DNA of 64,000 nucleotides, taken from contig JAJQRA010000014.1 of NCBI GenBank assembly GCA_046533095.1, positions 1 to 64,000 of the forward strand, written 5' to 3'. Made by a program: the position numbers and the translations under genes. This stretch comes from ZAX-1 sp046533095. Its GTDB lineage: Bacteria; Bacillota; Clostridia; Lachnospirales; Lachnospiraceae. This document shows positions 16,654 through 25,952 of the stretch, one piece after another. Positions within the stretch are counted from its first letter, which is position 1; each line of letters begins with the position of its first letter. The notes under the pieces were generated by a model that made no database searches, had not been told where the DNA came from, and worked only from the letters and a program-made list of their open reading frames with translations.

Positions 16654-16838
16654 GTGTCAATGTGTATTATGCAAGAGAAAAGTTGTAGGAAATTTTGAGT
16701 TCCTTTTGCCGTTCTGTTTATCTGATGTGTCAATGTGTATTATGCAAGAGAAAAGTTGTAGGAAATTTTGAGTTCCTTTTACCGTTCTGTTTATCTGATG
16801 TGTCAATGTGTATATTATGCAAGAGAAAAGTTGTAGGA
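16654..16838. repeat. 73-bp tandem repeat, about 2.5 copies
   Basis: A block beginning GTGTCAATGTGTATTATGCA, followed by AGAGAAAAGTTGTAGGA, starts at 16654, 16727 and 16800, a strict 73-base period. The first two copies are nearly identical over their full length; the third is truncated after the conserved part and has an extra TA. It lies between folA and the promoter of the next operon. Confidence 0.92.
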
Positions 16839-16911
16839 GTATTGAATCATTACAAATATGGGTGCGATCAAGCTTGACATCAAAGTTTGTTTTTTTGCAA
16901 AAATCTTTCTC

Positions 16912-16940
16912 TTGAGATAGAGAAAGAAAACGGTTATAAT
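16912..16940 (+). promoter_or_regulatory. Sigma-A promoter of the ycxB/tsa operon
   Basis: TTGAGA at 16912-16917 and TATAAT at 16935-16940, spacing 17, about 57 bases before the first start codon. It probably drives the run of same-strand genes from 16997 onwards. Confidence 0.75.
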
Positions 16941-16996
16941 AAAAATGTAAGCAAGGCGACCAGATTAAGAAACAAAAGATAGGAGATATAGCCCCC

Positions 16997-17491
16997 ATGC
17001 CAATAGAGTTTGATATAAAAATAACCTCAAAAGATATGTACCGTTTTAATATGTATCATGCATACACGGGCTTTCATGGAATTTTTGCTACCGTTTTCGG
17101 TATAGCAGTGATTGTTGTTGCATGTGTGACGGTAGAAACAGTGGAGACAATGTACACGATGCTGTATTTATTATTTGGTTGCATATTTATGGTATATATG
17201 CCCATAAGCCTGCTGTTAAGATCCAAAAGACAGGTTTTAGCATCACCTGCACTACGAGAAACACTGCACTATAGAGTGGACGGGAAAGGGGTACATGTAT
17301 CCCAAAATGGGCAGACTGCCACACTAGAATGGAAACAGGTCTATCGAGTCAGAGCAACAAAAAGCAATTTGTTGATTTATAGTTCAAGAGTCAACGCATA
17401 TGTTATCCCAAGGGTAGCCATTGGCGGTAAATTTGAAGAAGTAGCGAAGCTTGCCAAAACAAAATTGGAGAAATACCGGATCAAGATTTAG
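16997..17491 (+). CDS. YcxB-like membrane protein
   Basis: A 164-residue protein with an N-terminal strand region (IEFDIKITSKDMYRFNMYHAY), two membrane helices (about 30-50 and 54-75) and a C-terminal PH-like part (LHYRVDGKGVHVSQNGQTA, LEWKQVYRVRATKSNLLIYS, AYVIPR). This order matches the YcxB-like family. The role is unknown. It is the first gene after a good promoter and precedes tsaE by 14 bases. Confidence 0.75.
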   Translation: MPIEFDIKITSKDMYRFNMYHAYTGFHGIFATVFGIAVIVVACVTVETVETMYTMLYLLFGCIFMVYMPISLLLRSKRQVLASPALRETLHYRVDGKGVHVSQNGQTATLEWKQVYRVRATKSNLLIYSSRVNAYVIPRVAIGGKFEEVAKLAKTKLEKYRIKI

Positions 17492-17505
17492 CGTAGGATT
17501 TAAAG

Positions 17506-18090
17506 ATGAAAACCCAGAATCATGTGCCTTTAGGCGTAAGGCAAGTTAGCCGATATATAAAAGAAAGGAATAGAAAATCAGCGAATGAAATGTTAATAGA
17601 AGCAGAAGTAAAAACAGAAACAGGGACAAGGGCAGAGCCAGAAATAGGGAAGGAAGCCACGATAGAAATAGAAACATGTTCGCCGGAAGAAACGTTTGCA
17701 TTCGGGGAAAAACTTGGGGAGAATGCAAAATCTGGAGAAGTGTATACCCTTGTTGGCGATTTAGGCGTTGGGAAAACTGTTTTCACCCAAGGGATTGCCA
17801 CCGGCTTATCCATCGAGGAACCAATATGCAGTCCAACGTTTACTATTGTACAAGTTTATGAGCAGGGGCGGATACCATTTTACCATTTTGATGTATACCG
17901 TATTGGGGATATTGAGGAAATGGAAGAAATCGGCTATGAAGACTATTTTTATGGGCATGGCTTGACCATAATCGAATGGGCAAACCTCATTGAAGACATT
18001 CTTCCTCCGATAAGAAAAGAAATTACGATAAAGAAAGATTTGAAAAAAGGCTTTGCTTATCGTACAATTACGATAAGGGACTTAAATTGA
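17506..18090 (+). CDS. tsaE: tRNA t6A synthesis ATPase TsaE
   Basis: The ATPase that, with TsaB and TsaD, makes N6-threonylcarbamoyladenosine at position 37 of ANN-decoding tRNAs. The Walker A motif is GDLGVGKT, followed by the family signatures SPTFTIVQVYEQG, FYHFDVYRI, and the IIEWA strand. The predicted protein has an unusually long charged N-terminus (about 55 residues with many Glu and Thr) before the normal start of the fold. An in-frame ATG at 17590 could be the true start; neither start has a strong ribosome site. tsaB follows. Confidence 0.9.
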   Translation: MKTQNHVPLGVRQVSRYIKERNRKSANEMLIEAEVKTETGTRAEPEIGKEATIEIETCSPEETFAFGEKLGENAKSGEVYTLVGDLGVGKTVFTQGIATGLSIEEPICSPTFTIVQVYEQGRIPFYHFDVYRIGDIEEMEEIGYEDYFYGHGLTIIEWANLIEDILPPIRKEITIKKDLKKGFAYRTITIRDLN

Positions 18091-18136
18091 AAATATTTCG
18101 AAACGTAAGGGACTGAAAAGTAAAAGGAGCCCAAAC

Positions 18137-18856
18137 ATGAAAATACTAGCACTTGACAGTTCAGGACTCGTAGCAAGCGTAGCAGTAGTCGAAGATAATC
18201 ACATGTTAGCAGAATATACGGTCAACTATAAGAAAACCCATTCACAGACATTATTGCCAATGTTGGATGAAATTGCTAAGATGATAGAACTGGATCTTGA
18301 AACAATAGATGCCGTAGCAGTTGCGGGCGGACCCGGTTCCTTTACCGGACTGCGCATCAGTTCCGCTACCGCAAAAGGATTGGGACTTGCTTTACATAAA
18401 CCATTGATTCAAATACCAACTGTAGATGGGCTTGCCTATAATTTATGTGCCTGCAAGGATCTCATATGCCCCTTAATGGATGCCAGAAGAAACCAGACCT
18501 ATACCGGAGTATATGAATTTCAAGGCGAAAATTTTAGAATTCTAGTGCCTCAATGTGCAGTCGGAATAGAAGAAATCATTTTAAAAATAAATGCTTACGA
18601 ACGTAGCGTTGTTTTTCTGGGAGATGGTGTTTCTGTATTTCATGCATATATAGAGGAACATTGTAAAGTGGCCTATACATTTGCCCCGGCTCATGTCAAT
18701 AAGCAACGTGCAGCGGCACTTGCAGTCTTGGCACAGTCCTACTACAAAGCAGGAAATATACAGACTGCAGCAGATCACAAACCGGTCTACCTGCGTTTAT
18801 CACAAGCAGAAAGAGAGCGAGAATCGTTACGGTCTGGCAAGGAATTGCCTACCTGA
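18137..18856 (+). CDS. tsaB: tRNA t6A synthesis protein TsaB
   Basis: A 239-residue ASKHA-fold partner of TsaD, without its own catalytic metal site. The N-terminus KILALDSSGLVASVAVVEDN and the family motif VAVAGGPGSFTGLRI (near 61-75) are clear, followed by TAKGLGLAL and the VCPLMDARR-like strand. It acts as scaffold of the TsaBDE complex. The start has AAAAGGAGCCCAAAC before ATG. A short local repeat (TAAGGGACT ... GAAAA) around 18072-18120 marks the junction with tsaE. Confidence 0.92.
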   Translation: MKILALDSSGLVASVAVVEDNHMLAEYTVNYKKTHSQTLLPMLDEIAKMIELDLETIDAVAVAGGPGSFTGLRISSATAKGLGLALHKPLIQIPTVDGLAYNLCACKDLICPLMDARRNQTYTGVYEFQGENFRILVPQCAVGIEEIILKINAYERSVVFLGDGVSVFHAYIEEHCKVAYTFAPAHVNKQRAAALAVLAQSYYKAGNIQTAADHKPVYLRLSQAERERESLRSGKELPT

Positions 18857-18870
18857 TGGGAAAGTAGAAA

Positions 18871-19314
18871 ATGGAATTATTAACTTTACGTAGGATGCTC
18901 CCGATTGATGTAAAAGCAGTCCGTGAACTGGAAGCCCTTATATTTACGGATCCTTGGAGTGAACAGGGATTTTACGATGCAGTAAATCAAAATAATGTGC
19001 TGTTTGCTATAGCAGAGGTTCACCGGACAATTGTTGGCTATTGTGGAATGTATTGTGCATTCGATGAGGGAGAAATTACCAATGTGGCAGTGGCACCTAC
19101 CGATCGGCAAAAAGGAATTGCAGGAAAACTTGTAGCCTATCTGCTAGAAACAGCGAAAGAAATGAAAATACATCAGATTGTATTGGAAGTACGCATATCA
19201 AATATCCATGCCATCCATCTTTATGAAAAATTAGGATTTAAAAAAGAAGGAATTCGACAGAATTTTTATACATTGCCCAAAGAAGATGCTTATGTTATGA
19301 TACTCCACCAGTAA
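18871..19314 (+). CDS. rimI: Ribosomal protein S18 alanine N-acetyltransferase
   Basis: A 147-residue GNAT acetyltransferase. The acetyl-CoA loop is seen in TNVAVAPTDRQKGIAGKLVA (about 70-90), and the end of the fold in LEVRISNIHAIHLYEKLGFKKEGIRQNFY, typical of RimI, with the glutamate of LEVR. It acetylates the N-terminus of S18. Its location directly after tsaB and before tsaD is the standard Firmicute arrangement and supports the call. Confidence 0.9.
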   Translation: MELLTLRRMLPIDVKAVRELEALIFTDPWSEQGFYDAVNQNNVLFAIAEVHRTIVGYCGMYCAFDEGEITNVAVAPTDRQKGIAGKLVAYLLETAKEMKIHQIVLEVRISNIHAIHLYEKLGFKKEGIRQNFYTLPKEDAYVMILHQ

Positions 19315-19454
19315 TTCCCACTATCCTAGAGTGGTGGTATCCACCTATAATAGAGATATAAGGTGCGTTCTTTGTGCCATCAATCTGATTATTGAACGGC
19401 TGATGTTCGGTAATAGAAGTAGATATTTCGACAAAATAGATGGGGGTGCTAAGT

Positions 19455-19682
19455 ATGAAAAAAGTAGAAAACAACATCATCTGCAATTGCTGTGGTAAAA
19501 AAATCACCATTCAAAACGAGATTCCATCAGAAGAATTTCTTCATATCAATAAGGCATGGGGATATTTTTCCAAAAAAGATGGGAAAAGGCAGGAGATGGA
19601 TATTTGTGAAACGTGTTTTGACGCATGGGCAAAGCAGTTTCAAGTTCCGGTGCAGACAACAGAGATGACAGAATTCGTTTGA
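19455..19682 (+). CDS. Small zinc-ribbon protein
   Basis: A 75-residue protein with two CxxC pairs (ICNCCGKKI near 10 and DICETCFDAW near 52), spaced as in a zinc ribbon. I take the start at 19455 because the upstream ATG at 19440 falls in the GGGGGTG ribosome site. The function is unknown. Similar short proteins occur beside rnz and t6A genes in Lachnospiraceae, to my knowledge without a tested role. Confidence 0.7.
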   Translation: MKKVENNIICNCCGKKITIQNEIPSEEFLHINKAWGYFSKKDGKRQEMDICETCFDAWAKQFQVPVQTTEMTEFV

Positions 19683-19817
19683 AAGGAATTTTTCGCAAAT
19701 TGAGAATTATGGATGCCTTGATTTTCTGTAAAAAAGAGATGGAGCATTTAGGTGAATGGTGGAACCTTTTGCAATTTGAGATAATAGTATCCGCTAAAAC
19801 GGATGGACGGGAGTTAC

Positions 19818-20723
19818 ATGCTAGATATTTGTTTATTAGGAACCGGAGGGATGATGCCTTTGCCGCACCGATGGTTGACATCCCTTATGACAAGGTATAA
19901 TGGAAGTACCCTCATGATTGACTGTGGGGAGGGTACGCAGATTGCCATAAAAGAAAAGGGCTGGAGCTTTAAGCCAATTGATATCATCTGTTTTACCCAC
20001 TTTCATGCAGATCATATCAGCGGCTTACCGGGGCTGCTGTTGACGATGGGAAATGCAGAAAGAAGCGAACCGCTGCTTATGATTGGCCCAAGAGGGTTAG
20101 AGCGAGTTGTAAATGCACTACGAACCATTGCTCCGGAGTTGCCTTTTTCCATTGACTTTATGGAACTTGACCAGGCAGAGCAGATAATAGAAAAGAAAGG
20201 TTATAAAATTACGGCATTTAAGGTAAATCATAATATTGTCTGCTATGGCTATACAATTGAAATAGAACGAAATGGGCAGTTTATGGTGGAACAGGCACAA
20301 AAACTTGGCATACCAAAGCAATTCTGGAATCGCCTGCAAAAAGGGATGACAGTAGAAGATGGGCAGAATAGGTATACTTCCGATATGGTCCTTGGACCAC
20401 AAAGAAAAGGGATAAAGTTAACCTATTGCACAGATACAAGACCGACTGCATCTATTATTAAAAATGCAGATAATGCGGATTTGCTGATTATAGAAGGCAT
20501 GTATGCCGAAAAAGAAAAAGAGGTAAAAGCAAGGCAATACAAACATATGACCTTTTACGAGGCCGCTGCGATTGCAAAAGAGGCTAAGGCCGACAAAATG
20601 TGGCTTACACATTTTAGCCCTTCCCTTGTACGGGCAGAAGACTATATGAGGGAGGTAAAGTCAATATTTACAAAAGCGGAACTAGGAAAAGATGGCAAGA
20701 CGATAGAACTGGATTTTAAATAA
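19818..20723 (+). CDS. rnz: Ribonuclease Z (tRNA 3' processing)
   Basis: A 301-residue metallo-beta-lactamase enzyme that cuts the 3' trailer from tRNA precursors. It has the short-form hallmarks: LLGTGGMMPLP at the N-terminus, the zinc motif HFHADH in FTHFHADHISGLPG, a lid region, YCTDTRPT, and the distal LTHFSPS motif near the C-terminus. The proline-rich LPHRW variation replaces the usual PTxxR. The start at 19818 (MLDICLLGTG) follows a GGACGGGAG site; an upstream in-frame ATG at 19803 would overlap that site. Confidence 0.9.
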   Translation: MLDICLLGTGGMMPLPHRWLTSLMTRYNGSTLMIDCGEGTQIAIKEKGWSFKPIDIICFTHFHADHISGLPGLLLTMGNAERSEPLLMIGPRGLERVVNALRTIAPELPFSIDFMELDQAEQIIEKKGYKITAFKVNHNIVCYGYTIEIERNGQFMVEQAQKLGIPKQFWNRLQKGMTVEDGQNRYTSDMVLGPQRKGIKLTYCTDTRPTASIIKNADNADLLIIEGMYAEKEKEVKARQYKHMTFYEAAAIAKEAKADKMWLTHFSPSLVRAEDYMREVKSIFTKAELGKDGKTIELDFK

Positions 20724-20782
20724 AGAAAAAGGTGTTCCTTATCGTAAAAAGTATCTGTTAAGCGGACAGAGAGGAGTGTATT

Positions 20783-21337
20783 ATGAAAAATTTACGCACA
20801 ATTATTGTAGCTGTTATAGCTGTTTGTCTGGTTATAGGCTATTATTTTTATATATCAAACCGCGAATCAAAGGGCGAGCAGCCAATGACAGAAGCAGAGA
20901 AGCTTATCAGCAAAAATCTAGAAACTTCATATCCAAAAACACCACGGGAAGTGATGAAGTTTTATACTCAAATACAAAAATTTTTATATAATGAAAACTA
21001 TACGGAGGAAGAGTTTGAAAAAATAGTGCTTCAAATTAGAAAGCTCTTGGATGAGGATCTGCTGGCTAAAAATGAAGAACGCCAATATCACCTATTATTA
21101 AAATCAGAAATTGAGACGTTTAAGAAAGACAAAAAATCAATGGTTCGCATTAGCATATCTGAGAGCAAAGAAATTATATATAAAGAGGTGGAAGGGCGTG
21201 AATGCGCCTATGTAGATGCGTCCTACTTTATGAAAACGAAGAAAGAAACACAACGTAGCAACCAAGCATATGTTTTGCGTAAATCGGAAGAAGGAAAATG
21301 GAAAATCGTTGCCTTTAAACAGGAGGATTCATTCTAA
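20783..21337 (+). CDS. Membrane-anchored hypothetical protein (DUF6715-like)
   Basis: A 184-residue protein with one N-terminal membrane helix (TIIVAVIAVCLVIGYYFYIS, residues 5-24) and a helical, charged extracytoplasmic domain ending in a small beta part (AYVLRKSEEGKWKIVAF). It reminds me of the DUF6715 family of Lachnospiraceae, always near tsaD, but I cannot confirm this. The stop is immediately followed by the tsaD ATG with no gap, which suggests tight coupling. The function is unknown. Confidence 0.65.
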   Translation: MKNLRTIIVAVIAVCLVIGYYFYISNRESKGEQPMTEAEKLISKNLETSYPKTPREVMKFYTQIQKFLYNENYTEEEFEKIVLQIRKLLDEDLLAKNEERQYHLLLKSEIETFKKDKKSMVRISISESKEIIYKEVEGRECAYVDASYFMKTKKETQRSNQAYVLRKSEEGKWKIVAFKQEDSF

Positions 21338-22369
21338 ATGAAAGATAAGAATGAGGACATTTATATACTGGCGATTGAAAGCTCTTGTGATGAAACAGCG
21401 GCGGCTGTTGTAAAAAATGGGCGAGATGTTTTATCAAACATCATTTCGTCCCAAATAGAATTGCATAAACCCTATGGGGGCGTAGTACCGGAACTGGCCT
21501 CTCGAAAACACATAGAGAAAATAAATCAAGTGATTGAAGAGGCCCTCGTTACAGCAAAACAAACATTAGACGATATGGACGCGATCGCTGTCACTTATGG
21601 GCCGGGCCTTGTTGGGGCATTGCTTGTAGGAGTGGCCGAGGCGAAAGCGATAAGCTATGCCAAAAAGAAACCGCTGATAGGCGTGCACCATATTGAGGGA
21701 CATATCAGTGCAAATTTCATTGAAAACAAAGAATTGGAACCGCCATTTTTATGTTTAATCGTATCTGGTGGGCATACCCACCTTGTGAAAGTAAACGACT
21801 ATGGGACATATGAAATCATTGGGCGTACGAGAGATGATGCGGCCGGAGAAGCGTTTGACAAAGTAGCAAGGGCAATCGGGCTTGGATATCCGGGCGGACC
21901 TAAGATTGAGCAATTAGCGAAAGAGGGTAATCCGGATGAAATTCCTTTTCCGAAAGCCAAAATAGCAGAACACCCATATGACTTTAGCTTCAGTGGGGTA
22001 AAATCTGCGGTATTAAATTATATCAATGGCTGTAAAATGAAAAATATCCAATACAACGTGGCAGACATCGCAGCGTCTTTCCAAAGTGTCGTAATACAAG
22101 TGCTGGTTGAACATGCAATGATGGCGATGGAAGAATTTGGCATGAAAAAGTTTGCCATCGCCGGTGGCGTTGCAGCCAATATGACACTGCGCAATGCCAT
22201 GAAAGAAGTGTGCGAAAAAAACAAGATTCAATTTTTTTATCCCTCCCCGATACTTTGTACCGATAATGCCGCAATGATTGGAGCTGCGGCATACTATGAA
22301 TACTTGGCGGGGAGAAGACACGGCTGGGATTTAAATGCAGTGCCAAATTTAAAATTAGGTGAGCGGTAG
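21338..22369 (+). CDS. tsaD: tRNA N6-adenosine threonylcarbamoyltransferase TsaD
   Basis: A 343-residue catalytic subunit of t6A synthesis, normal in length. The N-terminal motif ILAIESSCDETAAAVV is typical, the metal ligands His118 and His122 lie in VHHIEGH, and the ATP loop is SGGHTHL. The DDAAGEAFDKVAR segment and the C-terminal GGVAANMTLR, FPSPILCTDNAAMIG-like stretch (here YPSPILCTDNAAMIG) are intact. The start overlaps the previous stop region, with AACAGGAGG as its ribosome site. It completes the set with tsaE and tsaB in the same operon. Confidence 0.95.
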   Translation: MKDKNEDIYILAIESSCDETAAAVVKNGRDVLSNIISSQIELHKPYGGVVPELASRKHIEKINQVIEEALVTAKQTLDDMDAIAVTYGPGLVGALLVGVAEAKAISYAKKKPLIGVHHIEGHISANFIENKELEPPFLCLIVSGGHTHLVKVNDYGTYEIIGRTRDDAAGEAFDKVARAIGLGYPGGPKIEQLAKEGNPDEIPFPKAKIAEHPYDFSFSGVKSAVLNYINGCKMKNIQYNVADIAASFQSVVIQVLVEHAMMAMEEFGMKKFAIAGGVAANMTLRNAMKEVCEKNKIQFFYPSPILCTDNAAMIGAAAYYEYLAGRRHGWDLNAVPNLKLGER

Positions 22370-22381
22370 TATTGTTTTATC

Positions 22382-23164
22382 ATGAAAACGGTAGAAGAAG
22401 TGAGTAAAAATATGCAAGGGACGAAAGACAGATCAAATTATAAATTTACGGCGATAATTTTGGCAGCAGGGCAAGGGAAACGTATGAATGCCAAAATACA
22501 AAAGCAATATCTTATGTTGAACGATAAACCCTTAATTTACTATTCTTTAAAGTCGTTTGAGGATAGCCCTGTAGATGAAATTATACTAGTTGCCGGTGTG
22601 GGGGAAATAGAGTATTGCAAAGAAGAAATTGTAAAGCGGTATGGTTTTTTGAAGGTTTGTGCAGTGGTTGCCGGAGGACGTGAAAGGTACCACTCTGTTT
22701 TTTGTGGCTTGCGTGCAGTCAGGGAATCTGATTTTGTGCTTATCCATGATGGGGCACGGCCGTTTGTGGATGTACCCATAATTATCCGTGCAATGGAGGG
22801 GGCATTGAAATTTAAGGCTTGTGCAGTTGGAATGCCAGTAAAGGATACCATTAAAATTGCAGATGAAAAATGTTTTGCAACGATGACGCCTAAGAGAAAT
22901 CATGTTTGGATGATGCAGACGCCACAGGCGTTTTCGTTTTTATTATTGTACGATGGCTATAAAAAATTATTGGATAGGGAAGCCGCCGCAGAAGAAATTT
23001 TCGTGACAGATGATGCGATGGTAATCGAAACATTTGGCAATACAGCGGTTAAACTGATAGAAGGTTCTTATGAAAATATAAAAATAACTACCCCAGAGGA
23101 CTTAGAAATTGCTCGTATTTTTAGCAAAAATAAAAACGACAATTTCGTATCCCCGGACACTTAG
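22382..23164 (+). CDS. ispD: 2-C-methyl-D-erythritol 4-phosphate cytidylyltransferase
   Basis: IspD, the third step of the MEP isoprenoid pathway, transferring CMP to methylerythritol phosphate. The nucleotide-binding motif ILAAGQGKRMN, the GG-RERYHSV loop, VLIHDGARPFV and the base-binding VKDTIK are present, as is the substrate motif TDDAMVIE and the final ITTPEDLEIA. The first 18 residues are an extra N-terminal extension without known motif, and the true start may be further in. The last codons lie in a duplicated 74-base block that continues past the stop. Confidence 0.92.
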   Translation: MKTVEEVSKNMQGTKDRSNYKFTAIILAAGQGKRMNAKIQKQYLMLNDKPLIYYSLKSFEDSPVDEIILVAGVGEIEYCKEEIVKRYGFLKVCAVVAGGRERYHSVFCGLRAVRESDFVLIHDGARPFVDVPIIIRAMEGALKFKACAVGMPVKDTIKIADEKCFATMTPKRNHVWMMQTPQAFSFLLLYDGYKKLLDREAAAEEIFVTDDAMVIETFGNTAVKLIEGSYENIKITTPEDLEIARIFSKNKNDNFVSPDT

Positions 23165-23276
23165 CGAAGTTTTTTCGCTTAGCGACTGTGCTTGACTTGT
23201 AAAATAAAAACAACAATTTCGTATCCTCGGACACTTAGCGAAGGTCTTTTTTGCTTAGCGACTGTGCTTGACTTGT
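23128..23276 (+). repeat. 74-bp tandem duplication with hairpins after ispD
   Basis: A block of about 74 bases (AAATAAAAACgACAATTTCG, then TATCCcCGGACACTTAGCG, then GCTTAGCGACTGTGCTTGAC) is present twice, at about 23128 and 23201. The first copy carries the last codons of ispD; the second lies downstream. Each copy has a short stem GCGAAG..TTTTTT..CGC-like, which could act as weak terminators before tex. Confidence 0.88.
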
Positions 23277-23311
23277 AGCTATAAATAAAAATATAAATAA
23301 AGGAGTTCAAA

Positions 23312-25453
23312 ATGGATATTATTGCAAAGCTGGCAGAGGAACTGCAGATTAAAAAGCAGCAGGCAGAGGCAGCCGTAACGTTGATAGACGAGGGAAATAC
23401 CATCCCTTTTATTTCCAGATACCGAAAAGAGGCAACAGGTGCTTTGGATGATGAGGTATTGCGTAATTTATATGAGCGCCTAAATTATTTGCGCAATTTA
23501 GAAGAAAAAAAGCAGCAGGTATGCGCGAGCATTCAAGAGCAGGGAAAATTAACAGAAGAACTAAAAATGCAGATTGAAAATGCTTTGACCCTAGTCGTAG
23601 TGGATGATCTATACCGTCCCTACCGCCCGAAACGAAGAACACGCGCAACCATTGCGAAGGAAAAGGGGCTTGAACCGCTTGCAAATACCATTTTGCTGCA
23701 AAGAATAGGGACTCCACTTGAAACAGAGGCCTTACAATACCTCGACGAAGAAAAAGAAGTATGCACCGCAGAAGAGGCGATCGCGGGAGCACTTGATATT
23801 ATAGCAGAAAGTATATCTGATAATGCCGACTATCGTAAATACATACGGGAAACAACGACAAAAACTGGGAAAATCATATCTGCTGCAAAGGATAAAAAAG
23901 TAGAATCCGTATATGAAATGTACTACGAATTTGAGGAGCCAGTTGCAAAGCTTGTGGGGCATAGAATACTTGCGCTCAACCGAGGTGAGGCGGAAAAGGT
24001 GCTTACTGTTAAAATAGAAACGCCGGAGGAGCAGATTATCCGCTATCTTTTAAAAAAAGTTATTGTAAGGGAAAATCCCTATACTTCCCCGGTACTGGAA
24101 GCTACAGTAGAAGACAGCTATAAACGTTTGATTGCTCCGGCCATTGAGCGTGAAATACGCAATGAATTGACAGAACGTGCCGAGGATGGGGCAATCAAAG
24201 TGTTTGGCAAGAATTTAGAACAACTTTTGATGCAGCCGCCAATTGCCAATCAAGTTGTACTTGGCTGGGATCCCGCATTTCGTACCGGCTGTAAACTGGC
24301 CGTTGTAGATTCCACTGGAAAGGTGCTTGACACAACCGTTATTTACCCAACGGCACCGCAAAACAAGGTGTCTGAATCAAAAGAAGTAGTGAAAAAATTA
24401 ATTGATAAATATAACATTTCCTTGGTATCTGTTGGAAATGGAACGGCATCTAGAGAGTCGGAAATGATTCTCGTAGAACTTTTAAAAGAGCTAAAAAAGC
24501 CGGTACAATATATTATTGTAAATGAAGCGGGTGCATCCGTCTATTCTGCTAGTAAGCTTGCCACCGAAGAGTTTCCCAATTTTGACGTAGGCCAGCGAAG
24601 TGCGGCATCTATCGCAAGGCGGCTGCAGGATCCCTTGGCGGAACTGGTAAAAATTGATCCAAAATCTATCGGCGTCGGACAATACCAGCATGACATGAAC
24701 CAAAAGAAATTAAGCGAGGCATTAGAGGGCATTGTGGAAGACTGCGTGAATAAAGTTGGTGTTGACTTAAATACGGCATCGGCATCTTTATTTGCTTATA
24801 TTTCCGGTATCAGCAAAGCCATTGCCAAAAATATTGTAACCTATCGGGAGGATAACGGTCGGTTTTTAACACGTGCGCAGCTTCTAAAAGTGGCAAAATT
24901 AGGACCAAAGGCATACGAACAGTGCGCAGGGTTTATGCGTATTTCCGAGGGGAAAAATCCCCTTGATGGTACAAGCGTACATCCGGAAAGCTATGGTGCA
25001 ACCTTAAAACTACTGGAAAAATTAGGCTATACGCCGGACGATATCAAAGGTGGGGAGTTATCCGGCATCGCAAAGCAGGTGGGCGACTATAAGAAACTGG
25101 CGACGGAGCTTTCGATTGGCGAAATGACGCTCGTGGATATTGTAAAAGAGCTAGAGAAGCCGGCTCGCGATCCCCGTGATGAAATGCCGAAACCAATATT
25201 AAGAACGGACGTTCTGGAAATGAAGGATTTAGCACCGGATATGATTTTAAAAGGAACGGTACGAAATGTCATTGACTTTGGAGCCTTTGTAGATATCGGT
25301 GTGCACCAAGACGGACTGGTACATATTTCACAAATATGCAACCGGTTTATCAAACACCCACTAGAGGCGGTAAGCGTGGGGGATATTGTGGAAGTCAAGG
25401 TCATGAGTGTAGATTTACAGAAAAAGAGAATACAGTTGACAATGAAAATTTAA
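23312..25453 (+). CDS. tex: Tex family RNA-binding transcription accessory protein
   Basis: A 713-residue conserved cytoplasmic RNA-binding protein. The Tex N-terminal helices (ISRYRKEATGALDDEVLRNL, near 30-50) are followed by the YqgF-like core (LGWDPAFRTGCKLAVVD at about 318-334), helix-hairpin-helix elements (ASASLFAYISGISKAIAKNI, ... LLKVAKLGPKAYEQCAGF) and a C-terminal S1 domain (GTVRNVIDFGAFVDIGVHQD and then GLVHIS). Genes of this family affect transcription and stress resistance, although the exact action is unclear. It has a good AAAGGAGTTC site. Confidence 0.95.
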   Translation: MDIIAKLAEELQIKKQQAEAAVTLIDEGNTIPFISRYRKEATGALDDEVLRNLYERLNYLRNLEEKKQQVCASIQEQGKLTEELKMQIENALTLVVVDDLYRPYRPKRRTRATIAKEKGLEPLANTILLQRIGTPLETEALQYLDEEKEVCTAEEAIAGALDIIAESISDNADYRKYIRETTTKTGKIISAAKDKKVESVYEMYYEFEEPVAKLVGHRILALNRGEAEKVLTVKIETPEEQIIRYLLKKVIVRENPYTSPVLEATVEDSYKRLIAPAIEREIRNELTERAEDGAIKVFGKNLEQLLMQPPIANQVVLGWDPAFRTGCKLAVVDSTGKVLDTTVIYPTAPQNKVSESKEVVKKLIDKYNISLVSVGNGTASRESEMILVELLKELKKPVQYIIVNEAGASVYSASKLATEEFPNFDVGQRSAASIARRLQDPLAELVKIDPKSIGVGQYQHDMNQKKLSEALEGIVEDCVNKVGVDLNTASASLFAYISGISKAIAKNIVTYREDNGRFLTRAQLLKVAKLGPKAYEQCAGFMRISEGKNPLDGTSVHPESYGATLKLLEKLGYTPDDIKGGELSGIAKQVGDYKKLATELSIGEMTLVDIVKELEKPARDPRDEMPKPILRTDVLEMKDLAPDMILKGTVRNVIDFGAFVDIGVHQDGLVHISQICNRFIKHPLEAVSVGDIVEVKVMSVDLQKKRIQLTMKI

Positions 25454-25463
25454 CAATAACTAC

Positions 25464-25492
25464 TTGAAATAAATCGCTATATCGGTTATAAT
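25464..25492 (+). promoter_or_regulatory. Sigma-A promoter upstream of the FMN riboswitch
   Basis: TTGAAA at 25464-25469 and TATAAT at 25487-25492, spacing 17. Transcription would begin about 50 bases before the riboswitch and read into ribU. Confidence 0.85.
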
Positions 25493-25547
25493 AGGAAATG
25501 CGTAAGCAAAATAATGGGTCGCACAATGACCATGCGACACTTTCATA

Positions 25548-25704
25548 ACAAGTTCTTCGGGGCAGGGTGAAATTCCCGACCGACGGTGATACCGTGAAAG
25601 CGGAAAGTCCGTGAGCGATTGAATCAAATAGAAAATGTATTTGGTTCGTTAGCCGATTTGGTGTGAATCCAAAACCGACAGTATAGTCTGGATGAGAGAA
25701 GAAA
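25548..25704 (+). promoter_or_regulatory. FMN riboswitch (RFN element)
   Basis: The conserved RFN core is easy to read: TTCGGGGCAGGGTGAAATTCC at the 5' arm, CCGACCGACGGTGATACCG, AGTCCGTGAGCGA, GTTAGCCGATTTGGTGTGAA and ACCGACAGTATAGTCTGGATG, GAGAGAAGAA at the 3' end. This aptamer binds flavin mononucleotide. It lies between a promoter and ribU, followed by a strong hairpin, so flavin sufficiency should end transcription before ribU. Confidence 0.97.
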
Positions 25705-25731
25705 ACATCGTTTTTGATGCATGTATTTGAA

Positions 25732-25810
25732 TACCCCGGAATCTTTGGCTTGATAAATAAAATTTTTTGCTTTTATTTATCAAATGTAGCCTTGGATGTC
25801 GGGGTTTTTA
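25732..25810 (+). terminator. Riboswitch-controlled terminator
   Basis: A very long imperfect stem: TACCCCGGAATCTTTGGCTT, GATAAATAAAA pairs with TTTTATTTATC and AAATGTAGCC, TTGGATGTCGGGG, followed by a T run at 25804. It sits right after the FMN aptamer and is the likely expression switch. Confidence 0.8.
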
Positions 25811-25952
25811 TCGTTGCAATTCATACGATATAAACAAAAAAAACGAATGTGTTCACCCACAAGAACAAGAAACAAACTAAGGAGAAATTCGTGTAAAAGG
25901 AAGGCGTTTTTACACAGTATGCGCTAAAAGATGCGCAAGAAAGAGGTGGATT

